NCBI RefSeq assembly: GCF_029625315.1
Contig: NZ_CP121110.1
Location: forward strand, 4,182,501-4,246,500
From: Flavobacterium ginsengisoli
GTDB lineage: Bacteria; Bacteroidota; Bacteroidia; Flavobacteriales; Flavobacteriaceae
Length of the DNA stretch: 64,000 nt
Direction of reading: 5' to 3'
A program made the translations under genes and the position numbers. Under the pieces are notes generated by a model. It was not told where the DNA came from, searched no databases, and saw nothing but the letters and a program-made list of their open reading frames with translations. Shown here one piece after another: positions 44,959-54,285 of this stretch (the stretch's first letter is position 1; each line of letters opens with the position of its first letter).

Positions 44959-45669
44959 ATGGCAACTTTTACCACAACAATTAATATTAGTCCGGCTGAT
45001 GTAAAAATTTTAAAAGATCAGGGATATTCTTTATACGGATTTAAATCGGTAGCGGCTACTGGTGATGGTTCTCCTACTGTTTGGTTTAATCTACCAACAG
45101 AAAAATTATTGGGGAAAACAAAAATTACTTGGGAAGAAGAGTTTCAAGCATACAATTCGACCACTACAATTGCGCCTAAAACTAAAATTGAAGCAAGTAA
45201 CACAATTGCAACTGATTTAGGACAATTAGTAACGATAGAAAAAGGTTCTGGAAATATTGAATCTAGTACAGACGGATATGATGGTGCTGTATCTTTTCTT
45301 AATAAAGATACACAGCAATTTACAGTTGGAATTAATCAATTGGTAAATGGTAAATCAAATATTTTATGTGCTTTTCCAATTTTAGGAGCTGGATCTTCAA
45401 GAGTGATTACGCCAATTACTAAAATTGCATTGATTTTTTCTACAGAGCAAATTGTAACTGCAACGGTAATTACTAAAGCAATGTCGGCTGGAGCTTTTAT
45501 TAATCTTACAGGAGTAACTTCACGCGAAACTAATTATTCGATAGACTCAGGCTGGGATGCTGGCGGAGGAACGTGGCTAAAAAATTTCGATGCTTTTACA
45601 GATTTAAAAAAACTGTTAATTGAAAACACAAGTAGAGATGAAAAAGCTCTAAGTGATAAAAACAAATAA
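44959..45669 (+). CDS. Unknown beta-rich protein, paralogue 1
   Basis: 236 residues, no signal peptide, no membrane helix, mostly strand-like. Related to the next gene: TWEEEFQAYNSTTTI versus EWEDTLCSYLSTSEI, and SIDSGWDAGGGTWLKNF versus DMNNGWSSNGQTWAKKY. I do not recognise a characterised family. Preceded by leader copy B. It is 110 nt before paralogue 2. Confidence 0.6.
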   Translation: MATFTTTINISPADVKILKDQGYSLYGFKSVAATGDGSPTVWFNLPTEKLLGKTKITWEEEFQAYNSTTTIAPKTKIEASNTIATDLGQLVTIEKGSGNIESSTDGYDGAVSFLNKDTQQFTVGINQLVNGKSNILCAFPILGAGSSRVITPITKIALIFSTEQIVTATVITKAMSAGAFINLTGVTSRETNYSIDSGWDAGGGTWLKNFDAFTDLKKLLIENTSRDEKALSDKNK

Positions 45670-45737
45670 TTTGTATTGATAAGTTTTATTACTCTTCATC
45701 ATTATTTGGTGAAGAGTAATTTTTATATCTAGTATAC

Positions 45738-45756
45738 AGGATTCGAAAAACCTTAT
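45738..45756 (+). promoter_or_regulatory. Possible decayed leader copy
   Basis: GGATTCGAAAAACCTTAT resembles the CGAAAAGCCTTAT part of leader copy A, 23 nt before the start of paralogue 2. Only part of the element is present. Confidence 0.3.
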
Positions 45757-45778
45757 TTCAACATTTAAAAAAAAGCTG

Positions 45779-46501
45779 ATGAAATATTCATTAATAACTA
45801 CGTTTTCTCAAGATACGGTAGAAATATTAAATCAAGGAAATTACACTTTATGTTGCTTTCTTGCCAGTAAAACCGAAAACCCTTCGTTATTTGTGCCTTT
45901 ATGCTGGAGTATCACTAAAGATTTTTTGCAATCTGTTTTGATTGAATGGGAAGATACTCTTTGCAGTTATTTATCGACAAGTGAAATTAAAGAAAATAGC
46001 GTTATATACATACCTCAATTGGGACCGCAGAAAGGAAGCGCCACAGGTAGAAGTTCTGTATCAGGTTCAAGTTATCAAATTGAATTAAAACAACGCATGC
46101 TTATTGAAAATTCAGGTAAGGTTTCTGTTGATTCTTTAAATACTTTTGATAATGTATTAATCCAAAATAACTCAAATAATAGATATTCAACAGGAATTTC
46201 TATTTACAATAATAGTGAAGAGAAGTATTATGGAAATTGTACTTTTAACTCCTATTACGGACAGAATATTAAAATTGCACCTGTTAATAAAGCATTTTTA
46301 ATGTTTACTAATAATAACATTGAAAACAATACGGTTGTTTCAATTGCCGAAAATCCTGGAATAATGGTTGATTTGACTGCAAGTGCAGATCATTCCAGAA
46401 CCGTATCTTATGATATGAATAATGGTTGGAGTTCAAATGGACAAACTTGGGCAAAAAAATATCCAAGCGGTACAAATTTAAAAACTTTCTTGCTTTCTTG
46501 A
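45779..46501 (+). CDS. Unknown beta-rich protein, paralogue 2
   Basis: 240 residues. Homologous to 44959-45669 over most of its length (see there). Starts MKYSLITTFSQDTVEILNQG, with no signal peptide. Function unknown. Converges on the SanA-like gene with an 11-bp gap. Confidence 0.6.
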   Translation: MKYSLITTFSQDTVEILNQGNYTLCCFLASKTENPSLFVPLCWSITKDFLQSVLIEWEDTLCSYLSTSEIKENSVIYIPQLGPQKGSATGRSSVSGSSYQIELKQRMLIENSGKVSVDSLNTFDNVLIQNNSNNRYSTGISIYNNSEEKYYGNCTFNSYYGQNIKIAPVNKAFLMFTNNNIENNTVVSIAENPGIMVDLTASADHSRTVSYDMNNGWSSNGQTWAKKYPSGTNLKTFLLS

Positions 46502-46511
46502 TTTTAGTATT

Positions 46512-47171
46512 TTATCGCTTATCTTCTTTAGAGTAATTTGATTCTCCATTAATATTAATTTCTCCGCCTAGAAAATGAGGTTCGCGATTTCGCAAAACAT
46601 CAAAAAAGGATTTACAAATAGAAAGAGACTCTCTAAAACGAACATAATTATATCCAAGATATTCTCCATTATTAGCAGAATATCCAGAAGATTTAATGCC
46701 TAGTTTTTGTCCAATATAAATGGCACGGTTTAAATGATATTCCTGTGAAATTAAAGTTGCTTTTTTAATCTTAAAAATATGTTTGGCGCGATACATTGTT
46801 GAATACGTATCAAATCCCGCGTAATCAATAAAGATTTTCGTAGTGTCAACGCCATGATTGTAACAGTAATTTTTCATTACCGTCAATTCATCATACTCAT
46901 CACGGCCATTATCTCCAGAAAGTAGAATTTTATTGATACGTTTTGCTTTCCAAAGCATAATTCCTGCATCAAGTCGGTCCTTTAAATACTTGCTTGGTTG
47001 ATTCCCGTTAATTCCAGCGCCAAAGATAATTCCGACATCGTTTTTCGGAAACTTTTTTACTGAATAATAGATATGGTTCTTGGTCGAAGATTTCACATAA
47101 TAATTAATAGAAACAATCGCGACCAATCCTATAATGGCAAGATAAAGAGCTATTTTAAAATATTTTTTCAA
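46512..47171 (-). CDS. SanA/YdcF (DUF218)-family protein
   Basis: 219 residues. One N-terminal helix (residues 5-24), then DVGIIFGAGINGNQPSKYLKDR, ILLSGDNGRDEYDELTVMKNYC and TYSTMYRAKHIF, the SanA-type pattern (GAG...DR and SGDN). E. coli SanA affects vancomycin exclusion through the envelope; enzymatic role unknown. Probably in the cytoplasmic membrane with its domain outside. Confidence 0.85.
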   Translation of the reverse strand: MKKYFKIALYLAIIGLVAIVSINYYVKSSTKNHIYYSVKKFPKNDVGIIFGAGINGNQPSKYLKDRLDAGIMLWKAKRINKILLSGDNGRDEYDELTVMKNYCYNHGVDTTKIFIDYAGFDTYSTMYRAKHIFKIKKATLISQEYHLNRAIYIGQKLGIKSSGYSANNGEYLGYNYVRFRESLSICKSFFDVLRNREPHFLGGEININGESNYSKEDKR

Positions 47172-47231
47172 AATGTATTTTGTAAGATTAAGATTTAAAA
47201 AGGCTAAGATAGTTAAAGTAAAACCAAATAA

Positions 47232-47260
47232 AAAACCGAAGCATTTCTACTTCGGTTTTA
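47232..47260. terminator. Terminator
   Basis: AAAACCGAAG ... CTTCGGTTTT hairpin near the M3 peptidase stop, minus strand. Confidence 0.8.
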
Positions 47261-47314
47261 AAATTTAATTCTCTAGGAAACTTAGCAACTTAGGAGCTTA
47301 GTATCTTAGAAACT

Positions 47315-49342
47315 CTATAATAATCCAGCTCTTTTCAATAAAGCTTCTGGCTTAGGTTCTTGACCTCTAAAGCGTTTGTATAAAACCATTGGATGTTCTG
47401 TTCCTCCTTTAGAAAGTACATTGTCTTTGAATTTTTTAGCGATTTCTTTGTTGAAAATTCCATTTTCATGGAAATATTCAAAAGCATCTGCATCTAGAAC
47501 TTCAGCCCATTTGTAGCTGTAATATCCAGAAGAATATCCACCTTGAAAAATATGTGAAAAAGCGGTACTCATCGCATTTTCTTTTACATCTGGATATAAT
47601 TGCGTGTTAGCAAATTGTTCTGTTTCGAAAGTTTTAAGATCTGTAATGTTTGTTGGATCTTGTCCGTGCCAAGCCATGTCTAATAATCCAAAACTTAATT
47701 GGCGTAATGTTGCTAAACCTTCTTGGAAACTCGCACTTTCTTTGATTTTCTGAACGTACTCAATCGGAATAATTTCTCCCGTTTCATAGTGATTCGCAAA
47801 CAAGGCCAATGCTTCCGGTTCGTAACACCAGTTTTCCATAATCTGACTTGGCAATTCTACGAAATCCCAATAAACAGAAGTTCCCGATAAACTTGGATAA
47901 ACTGTGTCGGCCAACATTCCGTGTAATCCGTGTCCGAATTCGTGGAATAAAGTTGTTACTTCATTAAAAGTCAATAACGAAGGTTTTGTTTCCGTTGGTT
48001 TTGTAAAATTACAAACATTAGAAATATGTGGTCTTTCGTTTACGCCGTCTTTTACATATTGTGATTTGAATGAAGTCATCCAAGCACCATTTCTTTTTCC
48101 TTTTCTTGGGAAGAAATCAGCGTAGAAAATCGAAACCAAATTGTTTTCGGCATCTCTTACTTCGTAAGTTGTAACTTCTTCGTGGTATTTATCAATGTCA
48201 AAAACCTCTGTAAAAGTTAAGCCGTATAATTTTTTGGCAACTGTAAAAGCACCGTCTAAAACTTTTTCTAATTGGAAATATGGTTTCAGTTTTTCATCAT
48301 CTAAATTAAAAAGCTGTTGTTTTAATTTCTCAGAATAATAAGCACCATCCCATTTTTCTAATTGCTCGATTCCGTCTAATTCTTTCGCGAAAGCAGTTAA
48401 TTCAGCAAATTCTTTTTGAGTCGCTGGTTTAGCTTTTGCCAATAAATCATTCAAGAAAGAAAAAACTTTTTCTGGGCTTTCGGCCATTCTTTCTTCTAGA
48501 ACAAAATGTGCGTGTGTTTTGTAACCTAATAAATTGGCTCTTTCGTGACGAAGTTTTGCAATTTTCAGAACATTTTCCTCATTGTTGAATTCGTTATTCT
48601 GAAATGCTTTTGCTCCAAAAGCAATCGCCATTTTTTTGCGCAGTTCGCGATTATCAGCATAAGTTAAAAACGGAATATAACTTGGATGGTCTAAAGTGAA
48701 AATCCAGCCTTCTTTTTCCTGATTTTTGGCTAATAATCTAGTCGCTTCGATTGTTCCTTCTGGCAAACCAGATAAATCTTTCTCATCGGTTAAATGTAAT
48801 TCGAAGTTGTTGGTTTCTGCCAAAACATTTTCGCCAAACTGTAAACTCAATTTTGATAATTCTTTGTCGATTTCTCTTAATTGGTTTTTCTTGTCTTCTG
48901 GCAGGTTGGCTCCGTTTCTCGAAAAGCTTTTGTATTTTTTATCTAATAAAGTAGTTTGTTCGGGATTCAGATTTAAACTTTCTTTTTGATCATAAACGGC
49001 TTTTACTCTCGCAAATAAATCTGCATTTAAGCGAATGTCATTTCCAAATTCTGAAAGTAAAGGCGAAACTTCCTGCGCAATTTTCTGCATTTCGTCATTC
49101 GTTTCAGCCGAATTCAAATTGAAGAAAATGCTAGAAAGACGATCTAAAACATCACCAGAAAAATCCATTGCTACGATTGTGTTTTCAAAAGTCGGCGCAT
49201 CTGGATTATTTACGATCGCATCAATTTCGGCTTTAGCCAAAGCAATTCCTTCATTGAAAGCCGGAACATAATCTTCGATTTTAATTTGCGAAAAAGGCGC
49301 TGTGTTATGTTTGGTATTGAAATATTGTGTTAATACGCTCAT
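47315..49342 (-). CDS. M3-family peptidyl-dipeptidase (Dcp-like)
   Basis: 675 residues. Zinc motif LFHEFGHGLHGML (HEFGH) near residue 465, followed by the Glu in YWDFVELPSQIMENW, the M3 gluzincin pattern. N-terminal DYVPAFNEGIALAKAEID is typical of Dcp. Cleaves C-terminal dipeptides from short peptides in the cytoplasm (no signal peptide). Single gene. Confidence 0.92.
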   Translation of the reverse strand: MSVLTQYFNTKHNTAPFSQIKIEDYVPAFNEGIALAKAEIDAIVNNPDAPTFENTIVAMDFSGDVLDRLSSIFFNLNSAETNDEMQKIAQEVSPLLSEFGNDIRLNADLFARVKAVYDQKESLNLNPEQTTLLDKKYKSFSRNGANLPEDKKNQLREIDKELSKLSLQFGENVLAETNNFELHLTDEKDLSGLPEGTIEATRLLAKNQEKEGWIFTLDHPSYIPFLTYADNRELRKKMAIAFGAKAFQNNEFNNEENVLKIAKLRHERANLLGYKTHAHFVLEERMAESPEKVFSFLNDLLAKAKPATQKEFAELTAFAKELDGIEQLEKWDGAYYSEKLKQQLFNLDDEKLKPYFQLEKVLDGAFTVAKKLYGLTFTEVFDIDKYHEEVTTYEVRDAENNLVSIFYADFFPRKGKRNGAWMTSFKSQYVKDGVNERPHISNVCNFTKPTETKPSLLTFNEVTTLFHEFGHGLHGMLADTVYPSLSGTSVYWDFVELPSQIMENWCYEPEALALFANHYETGEIIPIEYVQKIKESASFQEGLATLRQLSFGLLDMAWHGQDPTNITDLKTFETEQFANTQLYPDVKENAMSTAFSHIFQGGYSSGYYSYKWAEVLDADAFEYFHENGIFNKEIAKKFKDNVLSKGGTEHPMVLYKRFRGQEPKPEALLKRAGLL

Positions 49343-49349
49343 TTTTTTA

Positions 49350-49468
49350 GTTTTCAGTCTCAGTCCCAGTTTTCAGTATGAAAAAATGAGACTAAAGAGT
49401 TGTTTTTTTAGTTTTCAGTCACAGTCTCAATTTTCAGTGCTCACTGTGACTGAAAACTGAGACTGAGA
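49350..49468. repeat. Repeat region rich in TTTTCAGTCTCAGT motifs
   Basis: Several copies of TTTTCAGTC(T/A)CAGT in both orientations (e.g. CAGTCACAGTCTCA then TGTGACTGAAAACTGAGAC). Related short pieces are near 29450-29490. A hairpin-prone spacer; function unknown. Confidence 0.6.
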
Positions 49469-49469
49469 A

Positions 49470-49952
49470 CTATTTAAGACTTTCAGCCGCTTTATTAACC
49501 GCCGCTTTCAATTCTTCTTTATAAGAAATAATAGTATCTAAAACTTTTTTATCGTGGCTTCCGATGATTTGTGCGACTAAGATTCCAGCATTTTTTGCTC
49601 CATTTAAAGCTACCGTTGCAACAGGAACGCCTCCTGGCATTTGAAGAATTGATAAAACAGAATCCCAGCCATCAATCGAATTACTCGATTTTACTGGAAC
49701 TCCAATTACAGGGAGCGGAGACATTGAAGCCACCATTCCAGGTAAATGTGCTGCACCGCCCGCTCCGGCAATAATTACCGAAATGCCGCGAGTATGTGCA
49801 TTTTTACTGAAATCGAATAATTTTTCTGGCGTTCTGTGTGCCGAAACGATATCTACTTCAACTTCTACATTAAATTGTTTTAATATGTCGATTGCATCCT
49901 GCATAACTGGCATGTCTGAGATGCTTCCCATTATAATAGCTACTTTGCTCAT
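49470..49952 (-). CDS. purE: N5-carboxyaminoimidazole ribonucleotide mutase
   Basis: 160 residues from ATG 49952 (MSKVAIIMGSISDMPVMQDA); upstream in-frame Met is less likely. SAHRTPEKLFDFSKNA and AGAGGAAHLPGMVASMSPLPVIGVPV are PurE signatures. Converts N5-CAIR to CAIR in purine synthesis. 90 nt after purK, same strand; they form the usual pair. Confidence 0.95.
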   Translation of the reverse strand: MSKVAIIMGSISDMPVMQDAIDILKQFNVEVEVDIVSAHRTPEKLFDFSKNAHTRGISVIIAGAGGAAHLPGMVASMSPLPVIGVPVKSSNSIDGWDSVLSILQMPGGVPVATVALNGAKNAGILVAQIIGSHDKKVLDTIISYKEELKAAVNKAAESLK

Positions 49953-50060
49953 GTTTTTTATTTGTTTCAAGTTTTAAGTTTCAGGTTTCAAGTTATTCCT
50001 GATACTTAAAAAAATATTATAGTTTTAAACTGTAAACTGTAACTGCGACTGAAAACTAAT

Positions 50061-51209
50061 TTAAGCGCTAATCACTTTAATAGTTTCCTTAACTTCTTGT
50101 GCAATTCTTCTTGCCTCAGCCATATCTTCATTTACAATTGTAACGTGACCCATTTTTCTAAACGGACGTGTTTGTTTCTTTCCATAAATATGAGGAGTAA
50201 CACCGTCCCATCCTAAAATGGTTTCGATGTTTTCATAAACCACATTTCCAGAATGACCTTCGGCACCGACTAAATTTACCATAATTCCGGCAACTTTGCT
50301 ATCTGTGTTTCCTAAAGGAAGATCTAAAATAGCGCGTAAATGGTTTTCGAATTGTGAAGTATAACTTGCTTCGATTGAATAATGTCCAGAATTGTGCGGA
50401 CGCGGAGCAACTTCATTTACTAAAATTTCGTCATCCTGAGTCTGGAACATTTCAACGGCCAAAAGTCCAACGTGATTGAAATTCTCTGAAACTTGCAAAG
50501 CAATCGCTCTGGCTTTTTCAGCTACTTTATCATCGATTCTTGCTGGGCAGATTACGTATTCAACTTGGTTTGCTTCTGGATGAAATTCCATTTCGACAAC
50601 CGGATAGGTTTTCATTTCTCCTGATGGATTTCTAACTACAATTACTGCCAATTCATTTTTAAACGGAACCATAGTTTCTGCAATGCATTCTACATTTGGC
50701 AATGCATCTAAATCTGAAGCTTGGCGAACTATTTTTACACCATTTCCATCATAACCAAATTCGGTACATTTCCATACGAAAGGTAATTTCAGATCGTTGA
50801 TTTTAGATTTTAGTTGATCTAAATTTTCAAATCTTTCGAATGGTGCTGTTGGGATATTGTTTTTAGCGTAAAAATCTTTTTGAACACCTTTATTCTGAAT
50901 TCCTTTTAAGGTTTTAGGAGATGGATATATTTTTAAACCTTCGTTTTCTAATTGCGTTAAAGCTTCAAGGTTTACCAATTCGATTTCAAAAGTCAAAACA
51001 TCGACTTGTTTCCCGAAATTATAAACCGTTTCATAGTCCATTAAATCGCCTTGAAAGAATTTGTTACAGGCAATTTTACTCGGCGCTTCGTCGCTTGGAT
51101 CTAGAACGTAAGTTTGTATGTCAAATTTTCTGGTATCGAACAAAAGCATTTTACCTAATTGTCCGCCACCTAATATTCCTAATTTAAAATCAGAAGAAAA
51201 ATAATTCAT
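50061..51209 (-). CDS. purK: 5-(carboxyamino)imidazole ribonucleotide synthase
   Basis: 382 residues from ATG 51209 (MNYFSSDFKLGILGGGQLGKML). ATP-grasp enzyme: KCTEFGYDGNGVKIV, VECIAETMVPFKNELAVIVVR, EVAPRPHNSGHYSIEA. Makes N5-CAIR from AIR, bicarbonate and ATP; works with purE downstream. A 28-bp inverted repeat lies upstream. Confidence 0.95.
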   Translation of the reverse strand: MNYFSSDFKLGILGGGQLGKMLLFDTRKFDIQTYVLDPSDEAPSKIACNKFFQGDLMDYETVYNFGKQVDVLTFEIELVNLEALTQLENEGLKIYPSPKTLKGIQNKGVQKDFYAKNNIPTAPFERFENLDQLKSKINDLKLPFVWKCTEFGYDGNGVKIVRQASDLDALPNVECIAETMVPFKNELAVIVVRNPSGEMKTYPVVEMEFHPEANQVEYVICPARIDDKVAEKARAIALQVSENFNHVGLLAVEMFQTQDDEILVNEVAPRPHNSGHYSIEASYTSQFENHLRAILDLPLGNTDSKVAGIMVNLVGAEGHSGNVVYENIETILGWDGVTPHIYGKKQTRPFRKMGHVTIVNEDMAEARRIAQEVKETIKVISA

Positions 51210-51311
51210 TTTGTGTTGTGTTTTTGCAAAGATACTTTTTAATCTTTTTTTAGCCAAAATTTAGTTTTTCTGCCACAGATTAAAAGGATTAGAAAGGATT
51301 TTTTTTGTTTA

Positions 51312-51390
51312 CCACGAATTACACGAATTTTCACGAATTTTTTTAGCTGAATTTAAAAAAATAATTCGTGAAAATTCGTGTAATTCGTGG
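51312..51390. repeat. Perfect 28-bp inverted repeat
   Basis: Arms 51312-51339 and 51363-51390 are exact reverse complements (CCACGAATTACACG...; 23-nt loop). A degraded relative is at 37174-37260. Confidence 0.85.
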
Positions 51391-51399
51391 CTATAAGAA

Positions 51400-51950
51400 C
51401 TATTTTATTTTCTTCAAAACTTCTTTGGCGACGGCTTTATAGGCTGCTGAATGGTCTCCGAAATCTTTGTCAATAATCACTTTTAGTTCGGGGTGAATCC
51501 AGTCGTAATGATTTCCTAAAACATATAAAGTTCTTATAGAATAGGCTTTTGTTGCCACTTTGACATCGTTTATCAACCAATCAAAAGAAGCTTCAATAAT
51601 ATCTTGTAAGTTGTTTTCGGAAAGAGAAATACTATTTTCGTTTTTTTTGTAATGAGATTTTACCAAAAGCTGCGTCACTTTTGCGATTGGACGCATGGAA
51701 CTTTCGTCTTTTAAAATTTTTAGATTCGAACAGAAAAATCTAAATGAGGCTGGAGCCAATGCAATTCTTCGTACGAAACAAATTCTAAAATCCAGCAGGC
51801 TTTATGATTGTTTTTATCTTCTGGTGAAAAGCAAATCGAAACCAATTCACTAAAAAGCGATGGATTTTCTAAAACATCCTGCGCTGCTTTTAGACGATTT
51901 TCTCTATAAGCATTTACATAATCCAATTTTTTTTGCAATTCAGATGGCAT
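51400..51950 (-). CDS. HEAT/ARM-like helical protein, broken by one indel
   Basis: About 183 residues when joined. All-helical, Leu-rich (ELQKKLDYVNAYRENRLKAAQ ... SFDWLINDVKVATKAYSIRTLYVLGNHYDW) without a catalytic motif. The frame breaks at 51734-51738; one T restored (minus strand) gives HLDFFCSNLKILKDESS. Neighbours of purK in flavobacteria often carry such proteins; role unknown. Confidence 0.7.
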
Positions 51951-51973
51951 TGTTTTTTGTATTTAGTACAATG

Positions 51974-54073
51974 CTAAAATAAGTAATTTAATGAGATAAT
52001 TCCGTAATAGTTTATAGGCAATCCTGGATAATAGAATCGTGGTTGTGCATTTCCAACTCCGGTTGCATTGGTCAAAATCATGGAAGCGTATTTTTCGTTT
52101 GTAACATTATTAATTCCTGCATCGAGATGCGCTTTTAATCCAGACAAAATTTCAAATTGATAACCTGTTTTTAAATTTAGTAAAGAATAAGAATCTGAAA
52201 AATTGGCATTTGAATCATTCATCGGAATTTTATCTGTGAACTGAAAATCTGCTGAAAAATAAAAACCTGAATTGGTATTCAAATTAAAACCAGCACTTGC
52301 AGTATTGGCAGGAACTCCAGTTAATTTGTTGCCAGAATAATCATTTCCGTTGTCGACAAATTCTTTAAATTCATAATTTCCGATAGAAGCGCCAGTGTAA
52401 GAGTTTAAATTGAAAGTTCTATTGATTGTCCAATTGTGTTTTAATGCAATTTCGATTCCTTCATGAAATGTTTTTCCAGCATTTACGCCTTCATATTGAT
52501 CGTCTCCAATTCTTTTGGCAACCAATAAATCTTTAATTTCCATTCGGTAAACGGCAATTTCAGCATATAGTTTTTTGCTGAAAAGATGAAGTTTGCTTCC
52601 TAATTCAAAATTATAACCTGTTTCGGGTTTTATGTTTTGATTGATATTTCCTGTGCTTGTTAAAGTTTCTTCGGTTGCAGGAAGAGAAAATCCTCGGCTT
52701 GCAGAGAAGTAAAAAGTCTGGATTTCATTTGGCTTGAACAAAAAAGAAAGTTGTGGCGAAAAAATGCCATCATAACTATATTGCTCCACTGGATTATTTG
52801 CGGAAGCGGGAAAATCATTCTGCAATTCAAATTTGGTTTTATTATAATTTAAACCTGCCTGAATTTCAAATTGGTCAGAAAGCAAAGTTCTGATTTGAGA
52901 AAAGATATTGTAAAAACGCCTTTTCTGATTCGTTGCTGTAAGCTGATCGCCTTGCAAACTTCCATTTCCGTTATTTTGCTGATAGAGATTTTGAAAAGTA
53001 TTTCCGCTATAATTATCTCTGAAATATTCCAATCCAGCAATAAATTGATTTTTGATTTTTCCAATATTGAAATCTCCAGAAAACTGTGTCCTCACGCCCG
53101 AAGCAAAAGTATATTGACGCAAAATATCAAAAGGACGCGGTTCATTGCTGTCTTTGTAATTGATAAAAACAGAAGTCGAATTGTTTAAATGATCATTGAT
53201 TTTAAAATCGTAAGCCAATCCGCCCAAAGTCGATTTGTATTCTTTAAATCCTTTTGAAGCAACCCAAGTCGGTGCACCTGCCTGTGGATTATTTTCGAAA
53301 GTGGTTTTATTGATCGAACTCGGAATATATGCTTTTAAATAGGTGTAATTCGAAAAATAAGTCAGTTTGCTGTTTTTCTTTCTGAATAATTCTCCGCCAA
53401 GTGTAACTCCTTCACGATTATAGGCACTGTTTTCGCGCCAGCCATCAGTTTTTAGATTGTGATAACTCAGATTTAAAGATGCATTATTTTCATTTAAATC
53501 AAAACTTATTCTGTTTTTCAATAATCCGTAAGAGCCAAAAACCGAACTGATTTCAGCTTGATAATTGCCACTTTTTAATGATTGAGGAGAAATCAAAATC
53601 GCACCGCCCAAACCAGCACCATAAACACTAGAAAGCGGGCCCTTTATAATCTCAATCTGATTGATGTTTTGAAGATCGATATCGTCAATTACAGTCTCAC
53701 TGTTTCCTGAAGTTAATGGAATACTTCCATAAAAAGCTCTAATTTTATTCGTCCCATAAGGAGTTCTCGCGCCAATTCCACGAATCGAAATTCGGGTTGT
53801 GGTAATATTGGAAGACTGCATAAAAACGCCAGGAATTGTATTGATGACATTACTAATATCAGTTGTGTTATTTCGAAGTAATTCTTTTTCGGATAAAATA
53901 CCAATTGAAGCGGGACTATTTTGTAAATCACGATTAATATGAAGCGGACTTATTAAAACTTCATTCAGTTTTTGAGTTTTAACTGAATCAATATTTTGAA
54001 TTTTTTCTTGTGCTGAGATGCTTTTAGAAGTAAAAAGAATAAAGAGAAGGAGAAAATATTTTTTGGAGGGCAT
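51974..54073 (-). CDS. TonB-dependent outer-membrane receptor
   Basis: 699 residues. Signal peptide residues 1-21 (SISAQE), plug domain ~45-160 (NSPASIGILSEKELLRNN, IKGPLSSVYGAGLGGA), then a 22-strand-type beta-barrel ending in Phe (ISLNYLF). Takes up a large substrate (iron chelate, vitamin or glycan fragment) using ExbBD/TonB energy. No SusD partner is adjacent, which argues against a Sus-type glycan system. Substrate unknown. Confidence 0.92.
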   Translation of the reverse strand: MPSKKYFLLLFILFTSKSISAQEKIQNIDSVKTQKLNEVLISPLHINRDLQNSPASIGILSEKELLRNNTTDISNVINTIPGVFMQSSNITTTRISIRGIGARTPYGTNKIRAFYGSIPLTSGNSETVIDDIDLQNINQIEIIKGPLSSVYGAGLGGAILISPQSLKSGNYQAEISSVFGSYGLLKNRISFDLNENNASLNLSYHNLKTDGWRENSAYNREGVTLGGELFRKKNSKLTYFSNYTYLKAYIPSSINKTTFENNPQAGAPTWVASKGFKEYKSTLGGLAYDFKINDHLNNSTSVFINYKDSNEPRPFDILRQYTFASGVRTQFSGDFNIGKIKNQFIAGLEYFRDNYSGNTFQNLYQQNNGNGSLQGDQLTATNQKRRFYNIFSQIRTLLSDQFEIQAGLNYNKTKFELQNDFPASANNPVEQYSYDGIFSPQLSFLFKPNEIQTFYFSASRGFSLPATEETLTSTGNINQNIKPETGYNFELGSKLHLFSKKLYAEIAVYRMEIKDLLVAKRIGDDQYEGVNAGKTFHEGIEIALKHNWTINRTFNLNSYTGASIGNYEFKEFVDNGNDYSGNKLTGVPANTASAGFNLNTNSGFYFSADFQFTDKIPMNDSNANFSDSYSLLNLKTGYQFEILSGLKAHLDAGINNVTNEKYASMILTNATGVGNAQPRFYYPGLPINYYGIISLNYLF

Positions 54074-54104
54074 AAAATGAGCTGATTAAAAGGCAGTTTT
54101 ATTT

Positions 54105-54242
54105 TAACACATAGAAACACAGCATTGATTGAGGCAAAAAAGGCGTTTTACTTGTCAAAAGCCACATAATAACTATGTGCGAAAACTAATTTTCTTAATA
54201 ACATCTTTTTAAACAAAAATCTATGTCTCTATGTGTTTAAAA
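54105..54242. repeat. Repeat region with CACATAG motifs
   Basis: ACACATAGAAACACAGC near 54107 and TCTATGTCTCTATGTGTTT near 54220 are roughly inverted, with ACATAATAACTATGTG between. A dispersed low-complexity element between the receptor and the sugar dehydrogenase. Confidence 0.5.
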
Positions 54243-54285
54243 TTTTCTTTTTAAAATTTGTTCCGATAATTTTCGGAATTGGAAT

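Noticed and set aside
49350..49468. CRISPR-like array of TTTTCAGTCTCAGT units
   Set aside because: Units are irregular, in both orientations and without unique equal-length spacers.
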